Source: Capitulum mitella (taxonomy: Eukaryota > Arthropoda > Thecostraca > Pollicipedomorpha > Pollicipedidae). Taken from it: a stretch of 64,000 bases of DNA. Location of the stretch: positions 16,926,733 through 16,990,732 of the forward strand of contig CP099839.1 in assembly GCA_030062745.1 (NCBI GenBank), written 5' to 3'. How positions within the stretch are numbered: the first letter of the stretch is position 1; the number at the start of each line of letters is the position of its first letter. Shown here piece by piece: positions 11,918 to 22,322 of the stretch. Made by a program: the position numbers and the translations under genes. The notes below the pieces were generated by a model, which saw nothing but the letters and a program-made list of their open reading frames with translations, was not told the origin of the DNA and did not search any database.

Positions 11918-13283
11918 TTAACTCTATCCCCGTAATGCCCACCATTTCCGGTTCTTTTTAAGCAAAACTTCGCGAAACTCGGCCACTTTTCCGACTCATC
12001 TTTCTAACGCATTTTGCAAAACTTCCATAATTTGTTTTACCCAGGGCGGCGTAAGGTCATGTTTCTGAGAGGCACCTCTGGCCATTTTCGGCACCGTCGT
12101 AGGCAAACGCAAAACGGCTGCCAGAAATAGGGTTTTAAAATAGAACTTAAAACTTTGTATGAGTGCATATATAAGCGGCTGGACGAACATGGTAAAATTT
12201 TTTTGTTAACCTGAGGTCACTTCATAAGGTCAGATTTAGGTCAGAAGTCAAGATGTTGTGTTATATGAATATTTTTATGGTATTTTTTTTAATGAAAAAT
12301 TCGGAATCTGTGTAGTTCAGCAGTATTTTCTAGTTGAGTTTTTTATTTCAGATCGACATCTGGTCGGGTCACTGGGTAATGACCTAAAATGTCCGTGCGC
12401 TTACTGTATATCACGACGGCCATAAAGAGAACTTTTAAAAATATGATCAGTTCAAATGATTAGGGACGTTTTCAAACACTTTCAGGGGCGGTGGAATAGG
12501 GGTGGGGCAGAGGGCAGCTGCCGCCCAACTCTGGGCAACATTTAACATTAACCTGATAGAGATGCATGGAAGAAAACGAGGTAAAAATCACGTTTGCCCT
12601 CCCCCAATCTCCACAGAAGTTCCATCGCTCCTGAACAATTTGAAAGAAACTCAGTGCCATTCCATGTGATTTTAAGATTATCTGAGGTCATTTCGAGTCC
12701 AAGGCCGTAAGCTGGCCAAATGAGCATATGTCCATGACATTTCCCCTTTTTCATGCCATGGCACCGCCCATGTCAAAATAATATGAACAAGATAATACGG
12801 TTTGTACTTTATGAATACCAAATGAACATTAAAAGCCCCCTCCAAAAAAAAAAAAAAAAATATCTGAAACTGAAAAAAGTGTTTCTGTCAATTCAGTTAA
12901 AAAATGTCCCTTTTCCAGGTCTAGTAAAGACCTATGAATTTTGTCAAAATTATAAATATAGTAGGTCAAAGGGAAAGTCTGACGTTTTCTGACAAAAACT
13001 GAGTTATTCTCGATTCATGTCAATTGTGCCAAACCAGTCAATAAATATCGACGTTTCAACAAGTAAACAGTACTCCTCTTTCTGGCTTTTTTGTCTCCCC
13101 TCAGTATCCATCCCTTAAAAGATTTTCAAAACTTTTCGTTATAAAAATGCACTTCTCGTCATTGTAAATCGGTCGCCCTGTTTGTTGCGATCAGATCGGA
13201 AGGGTACTTCTCGAGATCACAGGAAGGCGGAGAGGCCGAGTAACCCTCGCCCCGTACGAGAACACTCCCAGCGTTATGGGTAA
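11918..13283 (+). mobile_element. TTAA MITE family 1, diverged copy with nested MITE
   Basis: Starts TTAACTCTATCCCCG at 11918 and ends near GCGTTATGGGTAA at 13283. The interior follows family 1 in order: the inner repeat near 12040, the GAGGTCACTTCATAAGGTCA block, the GCACCGCCCATG inner end and the GTTGCGAT subterminal block. It has diverged much more than the other copies and carries a separate element at 12483-12633. Confidence 0.75.
12483..12633. mobile_element. hAT MITE nested in a family 1 element
   Basis: The left end is CAGGGGCGGTGGAAT and the complement of the right end is CAGGAGCGATGGAAC. It is flanked by AACACTTT (12475-12482) and AACAATTT (12634-12641), an 8-bp target duplication with one mismatch. 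Other family 1 copies read straight through this point, so they serve as empty sites. No coding capacity. Confidence 0.82.
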
Positions 13284-13389
13284 GAGCGTACGGTTAAACA
13301 TCCAAGGCAGTAGCGTAGCCGGGGGTGGGGGAAGTTCTAGAGGTCCTGGGACTCCCCGGAATTATTCGACCCACGAAGGGACTACCTGG

Positions 13390-13942
13390 CATTTACCTAA
13401 AGGAGCCCCCTGGCCGGGAAGCGAAAGCCTACTCCTCCGCAAAGGGAGGAGGCAGGCAAAGACCCAGGCAAAGACCCCTCTGGCAGGTACTTGGATTCTC
13501 CCTGACCGAAAAAAGTGAGTAGATTCCCCAGAGTGTACCGACCAAAAAGGATATCGGAAAGGATGTTTCTCTGCAAAGGAGCCACCAGACAGCAAAGCCA
13601 GCAAAACCATATTGCCATGGGATGGTGTCGGTGTGACGGGAAGGCCTACGAGGTGGCCTTTTCATGGCATTTGCCTAAAGGGGCTCCCTGGCCGGGAAAG
13701 GCAAACCCACTCTTCCGCAAAGGACTCCTACACCCCAGGCAAAGATCCCTCTGACAGATGGTAAGGTGCCCGCTGACCGGGAAAGGTAAGCGGCCCCGCG
13801 ACCTGCACTTACCAAAAGGCATGTGCGAGGACAGGAAAGGATGCTTCTCTGCAAAGGAGCCGCCAGCCAGGAAAGGTCCTCCGGTCATGGGACGGTGTTG
13901 GTGTGTCGGAAAGGCCCAAGAAGGGGTCCCCGGGCAATTGCC
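13390..13942. repeat. 270-bp tandem satellite, units 1, 2 and start of 3
   Basis: Units start at 13390, 13668 and 13935 (periods 278 and 267). Each has CATTTRCCTAAAGG or a variant, CTGGCCGGGAAAGG, CTCTGCAAAGGAGCC and CATGGGATGGTGTCGG or close variants. The third unit is broken by the family 1 MITE after 13942. The head just before the array (CAGTAGCGTAGCCGGGGG, 13311) resembles that at 59454. Confidence 0.88.
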
Positions 13943-15140
13943 TTAACCCTATTCCCGGCAGAGGGGGCTGAATCCGCCCCCTCGGGTTTTGCGCTTGCCA
14001 ATTCCAGGCTTTTTGGTGCAATTCCACGAAACTTGATGCCTTTCCCTAGCTATTTTTTCTACGTACTGTGACAAAATTTTGAAATTCTCTGTAGCTCAGG
14101 GGCGGAGCCAGACAACGGTTTTAGGAGGCACTTCGGGACATTTTTGGCCCTGTTCAGGGTAGAAGGAAAATGTCTGCCAAAAATAACATTTTTAGCATAG
14201 AAGTTAACACTTTATATGAATGTATGGCTTAATAGTTGGGCAAGATACAAATACAATTTTGTTTATCTGGAATTACAAGGTTAGGTCAAGGTCAAAAGTA
14301 AAAATGTGCCTTTATACTAATAATTTCGGCGCTATTTTTCCCAATGCCAAACCCGGAATAAATATTACGTAGTAAGATGCCCTCTACTAGTGTACCAAGT
14401 CTCAGCTTGATATCAGGTCGGGTCACGGAGCCATGGCTTGAAATGTCAGTGCGCGTACCCTATATCACAATAGCCGTAAAATGGAATTTTTAACATCAAG
14501 TGAGCTCAAATGACTGAAAACGCTTTCAGATAATATCGAATGCACAGGAGATCATTCCAAGTGGCTCCAAGGTCACTGGAGGTCATTTAAGGTCAAAGGT
14601 CATAAGTTGATCTGAAGAACATGTGACCATGACGGTTCCCCTTCTTCATGTCCCTGGCACTGTCTATGCTAACATTATACAAACATAGCAATACGATTTG
14701 TACTTCTTCAGCATGACATGACTAGTGGAGGCTAAAAAGGGTTTTTACCTTTCTTTTTAATTCAGTTTTTGAGAAACTCATCCTCCTATTTTTGAAACCC
14801 TGTGAACGACTATTAATTTTCTCAAAATGTCAAATATGTGTACCAACCGTAAAAATCTCATCCATAATCTCTCGATTCATGCCAATTTCATCAAGATCGG
14901 TCCAAAAACAACAGATTATAATAAGTTCAAAAATACCTCCATTTTCACATTTTGGCCTTGCATCCACCCGTTTCAAAATTTTGCAAACTCCTTTTTTAGG
15001 TGTAGTTTACGCCATGGCGAATCGATTGTCGTTTGTTGCGATGAAATCGAATGTGTAGTTCTCGAGATCTCGGGGGGGGGGGGCAATCTGCCCCCTGCCG
15101 GGAATCAGCATACCGTCTAGCCCTCCGGGAATAGGGTTAA
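13943..15140 (+). mobile_element. TTAA MITE family 1, copy inside a satellite
   Basis: TTAA at 13943-13946 and 15137-15140, ends as in the 3382 copy, inner body nearly collinear with it. It splits the third unit of the surrounding 270-bp tandem repeat. Confidence 0.92.
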
Positions 15141-15380
15141 GGGGTCTGCCTGGCCGGGAAAGGCAAACCCAGTCCTCCGCAAAGGACCCCCAGACCACAG
15201 GCAAAGACCCATCTGTCAGGCAGGAAGGGTATCCCCTGGGGAAAGGTAAGTGGGTCCCCTGACATGTACGTATCAAAAGGCATATGCAAGGACCGGACAG
15301 GATGTCCCTCTGCAAAGGAGCCACCAACCAGGAAAGATCCTCCTGCCATCGGTTGGCTTAGGTGTGTCGGAGAGGAAGCA
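15137..15380. repeat. 270-bp satellite, remainder of unit 3
   Basis: Continues from the MITE with GGGGTCTGCCTGGCCGGG and stays collinear with unit 2 to GTGTGTCGGAGAGG near 15380. A more diverged tail reaches about 15600. Confidence 0.88.
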
Positions 15381-15599
15381 TCAGTGACATAACGTAAGCC
15401 AAGGACCCTGGGGTCTTATCATCCCAGCTCTAGAAGTTCTTTACATAGGAAGAAAACCCTTGGACTGGATCCCTGGCATGGACTACAGGGCCCGCATGTC
15501 CAATAACCTGGAAAGGTCAGGGACCCGGTTAAGCAAAGAAAGCTCCTGGCAGGAAAGGTATCTCTGCTTTGGAATGGCTGCCGGATGCCAGTGCCAGGC

Positions 15600-17600
15600 A
15601 TTGTAGTGGCGTAGCTAGGCGATCAGATATAGACAATACATACAGACATATAGACATAGCAACAGTGGCATGTGTTTCAGCGTTCGGTTCCTTTGGTTCC
15701 AGATTCGTTTCCGGCGTGACGGGAGAGGATCGAACGTTGCCCGCCTGACTCCGGCCGCTGGTGCAGATAACGTGGGACCCTGTCGGTCGGCGCGGTCGTT
15801 ATCGAGACACAGCGACAATGCTATTTCTCTTGCCATTGAAACAAACGGGGCGGGACACGGAACATGAGTCCCAAGTCATGGAGCAGGGAGCCACTAGTCC
15901 CGACGAGAAAATACTTAGACGCCCACACACGCACACACACATACGCGCGTAGTTCTTGACGTGTAATCGGTCAGAATCGGTGATGCCACCGCCGCCAAGA
16001 TCGCAAACATTCTATTGGGTTTCTGCTTCTGTAAAGGTCCCAGCTAGGCGACACCAATCCACCAAAAAGTCTTACAGCACCTGACTAAATGCGCTGAAAT
16101 TTGCGCACGTCTCGGTCGCCTTAGCGGGGTCCTACATTACAACAAAACCAGCTGCGTGCTGAATCTTCTGATCAGGTCAGGACGACGGATTCAGGTACGT
16201 AATACCCAAGATCTTAGGAAAATTCAGGGAATAGCAACTTCCTGATACTAAGAAGACGGTTATTTACTGGTCTTTAAGAAGTGCATGGGGTTATCTATGG
16301 AACGTGGTGTCAGAGTAAGATATGTTGCTTGCGCTGTTTTTATTTGGCTAAAAGAAATCACAACTAAATTATTCACCAAGCTAGTACATAACTAATATTC
16401 CCTGATTCAATGTCCGTGTTCAAAAGCAAAGAATTAAAGATGGATATTACCAAGGCCCTGTGTCCCTGTGTATAAGGTGTGGCCATTAGGCACCTCGACT
16501 TTTATCTGTGACGACACTGGTCCACAACATAAAATACTGCCATTCTAGTGGACTAAAATGCTGCAATCAGCTCTTCATAAAATGTCCGGAAATGAGCCCG
16601 CGATCTTCGCTGCTGAAAATAGTTGAGGTGCAACCCTGTCATAGAGTATTGCAAAACTGAAGCCCTCCGATACTCTTTTCCACGGTCTTCGACTCTTTCT
16701 GCTTGTGCTTTTTACCACGTCATGACTAACTTGCAGAAAAGTATGCTTCCACTCAGAACTTTTTAGAGGTTATAAGATAAATTTGGAAAAAATCTGGGTG
16801 GACGAAATTTTCAAGCACATTAGGGAATTGAATTTTCAAGCACATTTTTCTCAAGCACAATTTTCAAGCACATTGGGAAAATGGGTCCAACTTGAGTCAA
16901 GTTTATCTTTTGTCAAATTCATGAATTCAGGCCACTGATCCAAGAGCGGCAGAACTTGTTCCGGAAAGGGGGGGGGCGCCGCGAATTTTTCGAGCCATTT
17001 CTGGGGGGCGGGCACCGCCCACTTTTCGAGCCATTTCTTTCCATGCAACGCGAAAGGGTTAATGTTGACCTTCGCCAGTTAAGGGGACACTTTGCCCCGG
17101 CTCTCCCCCCCGCTTCTGCCGCTACTGCATTTGCCTATACTGGTCTCACAGTTTTCAAGTAGTTGGAGGCGCCGATTTCCACAGCTAAACCAGCTCTTTT
17201 CCCATGCAATGCCAAACGTCACTATGGGCTCCTCAGAAACACAACTAAAGTTTCTGTAGTAGTATAAGAGTGGGGAGAGCTGTACCATGTCTTAACTCTG
17301 AACTCCCTCACACGCTATGTGTTGAAGATATGTAGATATACACCTGCAGAAGATAGATATGTGCCTACAGATGGCTATGCACTTCATTCTTCAACTGTAG
17401 TTCTTGTGGAAAACTTTTGCAGAGCGAAGATTACTCTCTATGCAAGTGACTATTGAACTGACCCCTTTGCAATGTTACAACTTGCCCCACCTATGGGGTG
17501 AACTGTGAGAAATGGCGGGGTGAATTTTATCACAACTACAAATTATCCTCATGATTACGAATAGGCTAAGATGTTGAGGAGGATAAAACAAATTTAATGG
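15600..17600. other. No gene seen; possible solo TTAA element end
   Basis: A short CA microsatellite lies at 15924-15945. At 16960-17060, G-rich sequence followed by CGCGAAAGGGTTAA resembles the right end of a TTAA element, but no partner end was found. Confidence 0.4.
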
Positions 17601-17608
17601 GTGCTCAT
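17601..17608. repeat. Left 8-bp target-site duplication of hAT element
   Basis: GTGCTCAT, identical to 21132-21139 on the other side of the element. Confidence 0.92.
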
Positions 17609-17734
17609 TAGGGCGGCACTTATTTTTCAATTTTCGAATTTCAAGCTGCTCATTTCCATGGTTGTTTGAATGGATGAGAAAACTCTAAATATGAAGTTTC
17701 AGCCCGATCAGATAATATTTAGACCCTCCGCCAC
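17609..17734 (+). repeat. hAT left terminal inverted repeat
   Basis: About 126 bp, imperfectly inverted relative to 20993-21131 with small indels; the first 11 bp are perfect. Confidence 0.9.
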
Positions 17735-18232
17735 GGCATTGAAGTGTATATGTACATGCCGCCCAATAGCAGGATTAACACCAACATTAGCTTCTTGTGC
17801 AACTGCGCTGAAAATGTTCACTGTAGTCATCTTTATTCAGTTTAGTTGCGGAAAATTTCTTTTTCTAAACGTGTGTCTATGTGTGTGCCTGGGCGGCGGG
17901 CGCCATCAATAATCACGAAATATAACTTGGGAACTATGTGCAGTTCATGGTAAGAATGAAGAACAATCGTTCCCGAAAATCACTAAGAGCATCACCAATA
18001 ATTTTCGAAAAAAAATACATGGGTGGTTCACAGGACAAGTTCGACAGCTGTTCAGAAATCAGAAGAATACATACAGAACTGGCGAAACATATATTTGATT
18101 GTCATGTTAAGCATTGTTGACCAATTGTTGAGAAGTTAACTGCCATGTTGATGACCAACGGAAAAGACGACCAATTCACGTATCAGCCATGCGTGACTTT
18201 GCTGAGTAGTTGCCGAAGCCACTAGATGTCGC

Positions 18233-20462
18233 CTACTTCTTTGGATTCTCGCCGCGGTGCTGCTCCACGACCTGGAAGAGGAACTGGCGCTGTTCCTCAT
18301 CTGTCGTGAGAGCCAGGTTGAACTCTTGCATAAGCGCTACTCCTCGTTCTGCACGGTCGTTCGTCACGCTCAGACTGACTGCTCTCTGGCAACATGAACG
18401 GTAAGAAGGGCTCCAGCTCCAGGTATCGGGATCTTTGCCCAAGAACTCAGCACCTGCCATGCCGAGGTCCGCTACCAACTTCTTGCTGTTGGTGCTGCAG
18501 AAGTCGGCCAGAGTTTTTCCCTCCCAGACAGACAGGGACGACTCCATGGTGAGCCTGTTGTGGGGTTTCTCCATGCCCTGCTTGGCACGCATTGCTTCCA
18601 GCATCCGCCGTTTCTCTTCGTGTGGCACATTTTCGTCGAACAACGCCAGCCCCACCAGGTGCTCACTGAGGTACCATAGATGACGGCCAAAGGCGGTGGC
18701 TGCAGCTTTGGAGATGGCTGGATCTTGGTCCTTGTACCTAAGGAGCGCCTTCATGTAGCTGAGGTCATTCTGGGGAGCTGAAGTCGCCACTGGGGCCTCA
18801 TACCAGGCCGGGACGTAGAGCTGCAGTGCGAAAAGAACAAAGCGCTCAATCCCACGCTTGTCACGGTTCGTGGCGTGGAACTGCTCGCGAAAGAGATGTA
18901 TCTTCAGCGAGTAGATAACTCGCGCCATCCAGCGCGCTCGATGCAGGGCTCCAGGTTTGAGGAACCGAATTCCTCGTGGAGGAACCCCACCAAGGCAGAT
19001 GATGCTGAGTTCCAGGAGTTCCCGGTAGTCGTCACGGGCTGTCTTTGGTTGAGCTGCCTCTTGAAGCCGAGGATCAGCTCATCCCGGGCATCAAGCAGCT
19101 CTCTTGGGGCATCATCGGTCGTGAAGGGCTTGAAGTTTGCAGTGTCAATGAGTTTCCACCGTTTCTGGAAGCGCTGGAAGATGGCAATGTCCGGTCCATT
19201 AGATGGCCCCATCGCCTCGGTGAACGCCTTATCCGCCACCAGCTCGAGCATATGATGACGGCAGGCCAGGTTGAGAAGTTGTCTCCCAAGAGCATCTTCA
19301 ATCAGCACGCAGGCACCATTGTGCTGGCCCGAGTTGGCTGCCGTCGTGTCGAACGACAGACCGATCACTCTGTCGACCAGGTCCCAGTCTCGGAGGGTGT
19401 CAAGGACGGCGTCCGCCTGAGCACGGCCAGTTCCTGTATCCAGCCTTGGGACAGCAAGAAGCTTGTCCACTCCTTCTCCTGAGACGATGATAGCGATCCG
19501 GTCCACTTTGTCCCCGCCTTGGTCCTTCACAATCTTGCCGTCCCAGTGGACTACTAACGGGACAGAAGGCGAGAACTTCATTCGAATCTCCTCCGCCATC
19601 TCCTTTCGGACCTTGAGACGAGCCCGCCGAATAGACTCCCGGTTAAGTACCAGTTCTCCAGGACTGTGGCCCAAGCTAGCCGCAGTGGCGCTTAAGACGT
19701 GAACAGCAGCCCGATTGGCGACTTTGGTCCTGTCGAGAGCTGATGCGAGCTGAGCGCTAACAACCCCTCGAGTGGCCCGTCTCTTCCGAGGGGGTGGGGC
19801 GCTGGAAGTGGAGGCTCCAGCGGCGTCAGTGCCGGGGGCGGCAGTGCCACGCCCATGAAGGGGAAAGAGGAGCTGCTGCACGAAGAATGAGTGTCGTCAG
19901 AGTCTTCGAGCTCCAGCGTGGCCGTGGCCTCGGTGGCGTACTGCGTGGCCTTTTCCTTTCGATCGGCCTGGGCCTTGGACGAGGCGGCCTTCCGCGCCTC
20001 CATTTCGGCAAGCTTCATGTCGACACCAGCCATGAGTCCTCGACGGCCCTTCTCTCGCTGAGCGAAGAGGAACTGGCGATCCTCTTCGATGACGATCTTG
20101 GCAATGGCATCAGATGCTGCACAATCGAAGAGGTCCCCAAGTTCTTCCTGGAAGGCTTGCTGAGCGGCCTGATCAGCGGGCCTGTTCCTGGAGCGATTTT
20201 TCCCAAGTGCGTGCCATTTGCCATGAAGGCCAAGGACCTTCCGCGTGACGTTCTTGGGGAGCTGAGTTGGGATCCTGGCTCGCTCCCAGAAGGGGAGGAT
20301 CTCCTTCGTCACGGAGGCCGCAACAGCCGCAGTGTTCTTCACGGTCCGGTGGATATGGAAGAAAACACGAAGGACATCTCCATTTGATGGCAGCTGTCCG
20401 CCTGTAATCTTTGGTATGGTATGTCCAATCAGCCATATCTTCGTCGAAGATCTCGTCGTCAT
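18233..20462 (-). pseudogene. hAT-like transposase split over three frames
   Basis: Three minus-strand frames follow one another: 20462 to about 19870, about 19881 to 19060, and about 19060 to 18233. The first holds ILPFWERARIP, LFDCAASDA and IEEDRQFLFAQREKGRRG, which I recall from uncharacterised invertebrate repeat proteins. The second holds VHWDGKI, GLSFDTTAANSG and LACRHHMLEL, which fit the first two acidic residues and the CxxH motif of a hAT RNase-H-like core. The third ends with SVTNDRAERGVALMQEF, a conserved C-terminal block. The second frame change is a real one: family-like sequence RDDYRELLELS and GALHRARWMARV sits in the third frame upstream of its first methionine, so the shift lies in 19037-19081. 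The first change (in 19692-19881) could be a frameshift or a splice. Start and full length are uncertain. Confidence 0.8.
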
Positions 20463-20992
20463 TGTTGACTCACACTACGTACCTGAAAAGAAACATTTTT
20501 TTGGAAACTACATAACTTGGCTGCACCATGAAGTAGCTATGTGGAGGTTGAGGGTGGTTATGAAAGAGGAATTCCGCACCGTTGATTTATTTTAGCAAAA
20601 GAAAATAATGCGGAAAGACACTGACTCCATGAAAGAACAAAGTAAGAAATAACAAATGTCAATTTAAATCGACTCACCCAGGAAGTGCGGAGGCTCTCAA
20701 GCAGCGATGAAGGGCAAGGGAAGGCAAGCCAGTATTCAACTACATTAACAATGCTCACCCGAGCCGACCGAGCAAAACGACTGAGGTAGAGAAGCAACTG
20801 AAAGTAATGACAAAACTAGACATGGCAAAAGCATTCGACAACCGATACATGATAGGATCCGCGGTAATGACGAAACTAGATATAGCAAAAGCATACGACA
20901 ACCGATACCAGACCTGCGGTCATTGAACAAAACAAAACAAACGCGCAACTAAATAAACAAGGCAAAGATCACCACAGCTACATCTTCCGAAC

Positions 20993-21131
20993 TGTGGCGG
21001 AGGGTCTAATTTTTATCAGATCAGGTTGAAATTGTATATTTAGAGTTTTCTTATCTATTGGAACTACCCGGCCACTGAGCAGTTCGAAATTCGAAAGTTG
21101 AAAATTAACCCCTAGATTAAGTGCCGCCCTA
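20993..21131 (-). repeat. hAT right terminal inverted repeat
   Basis: About 139 bp, the inverted partner of 17609-17734. It is slightly longer because of small insertions. Confidence 0.9.
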
Positions 21132-21139
21132 GTGCTCAT
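21132..21139. repeat. Right 8-bp target-site duplication of hAT element
   Basis: GTGCTCAT, identical to 17601-17608. Confidence 0.92.
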
Positions 21140-21647
21140 ACATGTAAGATGGCTCAACAAGGGGCATTGTTGGATCGGTAACGAACCACAGATTTACATG
21201 TATATCAGGCAGCAACAGTCAAGTTTATTTGACTGGATATTAGTTGAAACATCCACCAAGAACAGCCTAATATGCACTGAGTTTGATGTACCATAGATGG
21301 AACTAAATTCCCAAACCATGGGTGGTCCGTGATCCCAGCACTTCATGTATGCCATGTTTTCACAGGACAATTGTGTTTACAACTTGTTTTGAGTGTTGAT
21401 TGGTCATAATTATTGGGAAATGCCTTCTGTCATTGTTGCAATACATGACAATAACAATAAATGGCGAGAAATACCTCAAAATTGTGCGTAGGGGTAACAC
21501 AGACATCTCAATGTCTGTGTTAGTTTTAAATCCATGCAGTAATGCCTGGCTAAGTTCGGTTTTCATTATGTTTGCAAATGCCACAGCACCCACCTGCAGT
21601 AGCATCTTCAGATGTGACGCAGTGGTCCAAAATAGTCTTGGTATTTT

Positions 21648-21706
21648 GGTTGGTTGGTTATTGGGGCTTAGGGGCGCACCAACTACAAGGTCATTCGGCG
21701 CCCACC
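21648..21706 (+). mobile_element. 59-bp mini-retroposon with target duplication
   Basis: GGTTGGTTGGTTATTGGGGC leads into GGGGCGCACC and ends GGCGCCCACC. It is flanked by TGGTATTTT at 21639-21647 and 21707-21715 (perfect 9 bp). GGGCGC and GCGCCC can pair. Similar short GGTTGGTT...GGTCAT...GCGCC repeats are, from memory, common in arthropod genomes. Confidence 0.75.
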
Positions 21707-22134
21707 TGGTATTTTAAATTCGTACATAGAAGTAATTAAGAATTTCAGTTCATTAGCATGACACGGATATGTTAGGTTTTCCTTTTTGATTGGCAAAATA
21801 ATGCAAATGAAATTAATTTCGTTTTTTCACTACCATACCAAAATCTTTGCTTTGGCAGCTGCCTAAAATACACATACCAGAATCCATTAAATCAAAGTTG
21901 GCATTAAGTTATAAACTTTATTAATTAAAACATAAGTATTCAAGCTGAACAATAATGGATGATTACAACACCAAGTGGACAATACATTGCTCACAATATG
22001 CTTGACTGCCATCAGCAGCATTGAATATCGCATCCATCGCAGATATTGAGTGCAATGAATAATGCACTTTAACAAATGTCCTTGTCACTTGACCCAGTTT
22101 AGACTCTTTTCTTGGATTACATGTATTTGCTGTT

Positions 22135-22321
22135 ATGGGCATAGCCATCAGGGACTGGGGGATATTTCCCCTCCAATGTGGGCAAAATAGACTCTAGTCC
22201 TTCAGTTTTGGTCCGAGAATAAACATTTTTTCTTGTTTCTCACTGAAAAGTAAGATTTTGAGTCTGACTGCCCTCCAGAATCTGATTTGCCCCCCAGTTT
22301 CTGATATATGGCTACACCCAT
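22135..22321. mobile_element. Small MITE, 187 bp
   Basis: ATGGGCATAGCCAT at the left pairs imperfectly with ATGGCTACACCCAT at the right. Inside, GACTGGGGGATA is opposed by GCCCCCCAGTTTC. No clear target duplication. A related right end (CTGTGGCTACACCCATG) occurs at about 7932-7948. Confidence 0.5.
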
Positions 22322-22322
22322 G

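Larger units (their letters stand above)
17609..21131 (-). mobile_element. Complete hAT-type DNA transposon, 3,523 bp
   Basis: The left end starts TAGGGCGGCAC at 17609 and the right end finishes with its exact complement GTGCCGCCCTA at 21131. Beyond the perfect 11 bp, imperfect inverted repeats run to about 17734 on the left and 20993 on the right. Both pass through matching blocks AAAACTCTAAATAT and TAGACCCTCCGCCAC. The 8 bp outside each end are identical (GTGCTCAT), the target duplication length typical of hAT elements. The transposase-like frames lie inside on the minus strand. The perfect target duplication suggests a fairly recent insertion, although the two TIRs have diverged from each other. 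Confidence 0.93.

Noticed and set aside
13276..14071. Several 60-82-codon frames with repeated peptide blocks
   Set aside because: They reflect the 270-bp satellite units; frames differ between units and are not conserved.
19045..20387. Plus-strand frames of 145 and 197 codons
   Set aside because: Shadows of the GC-rich transposase on the minus strand.
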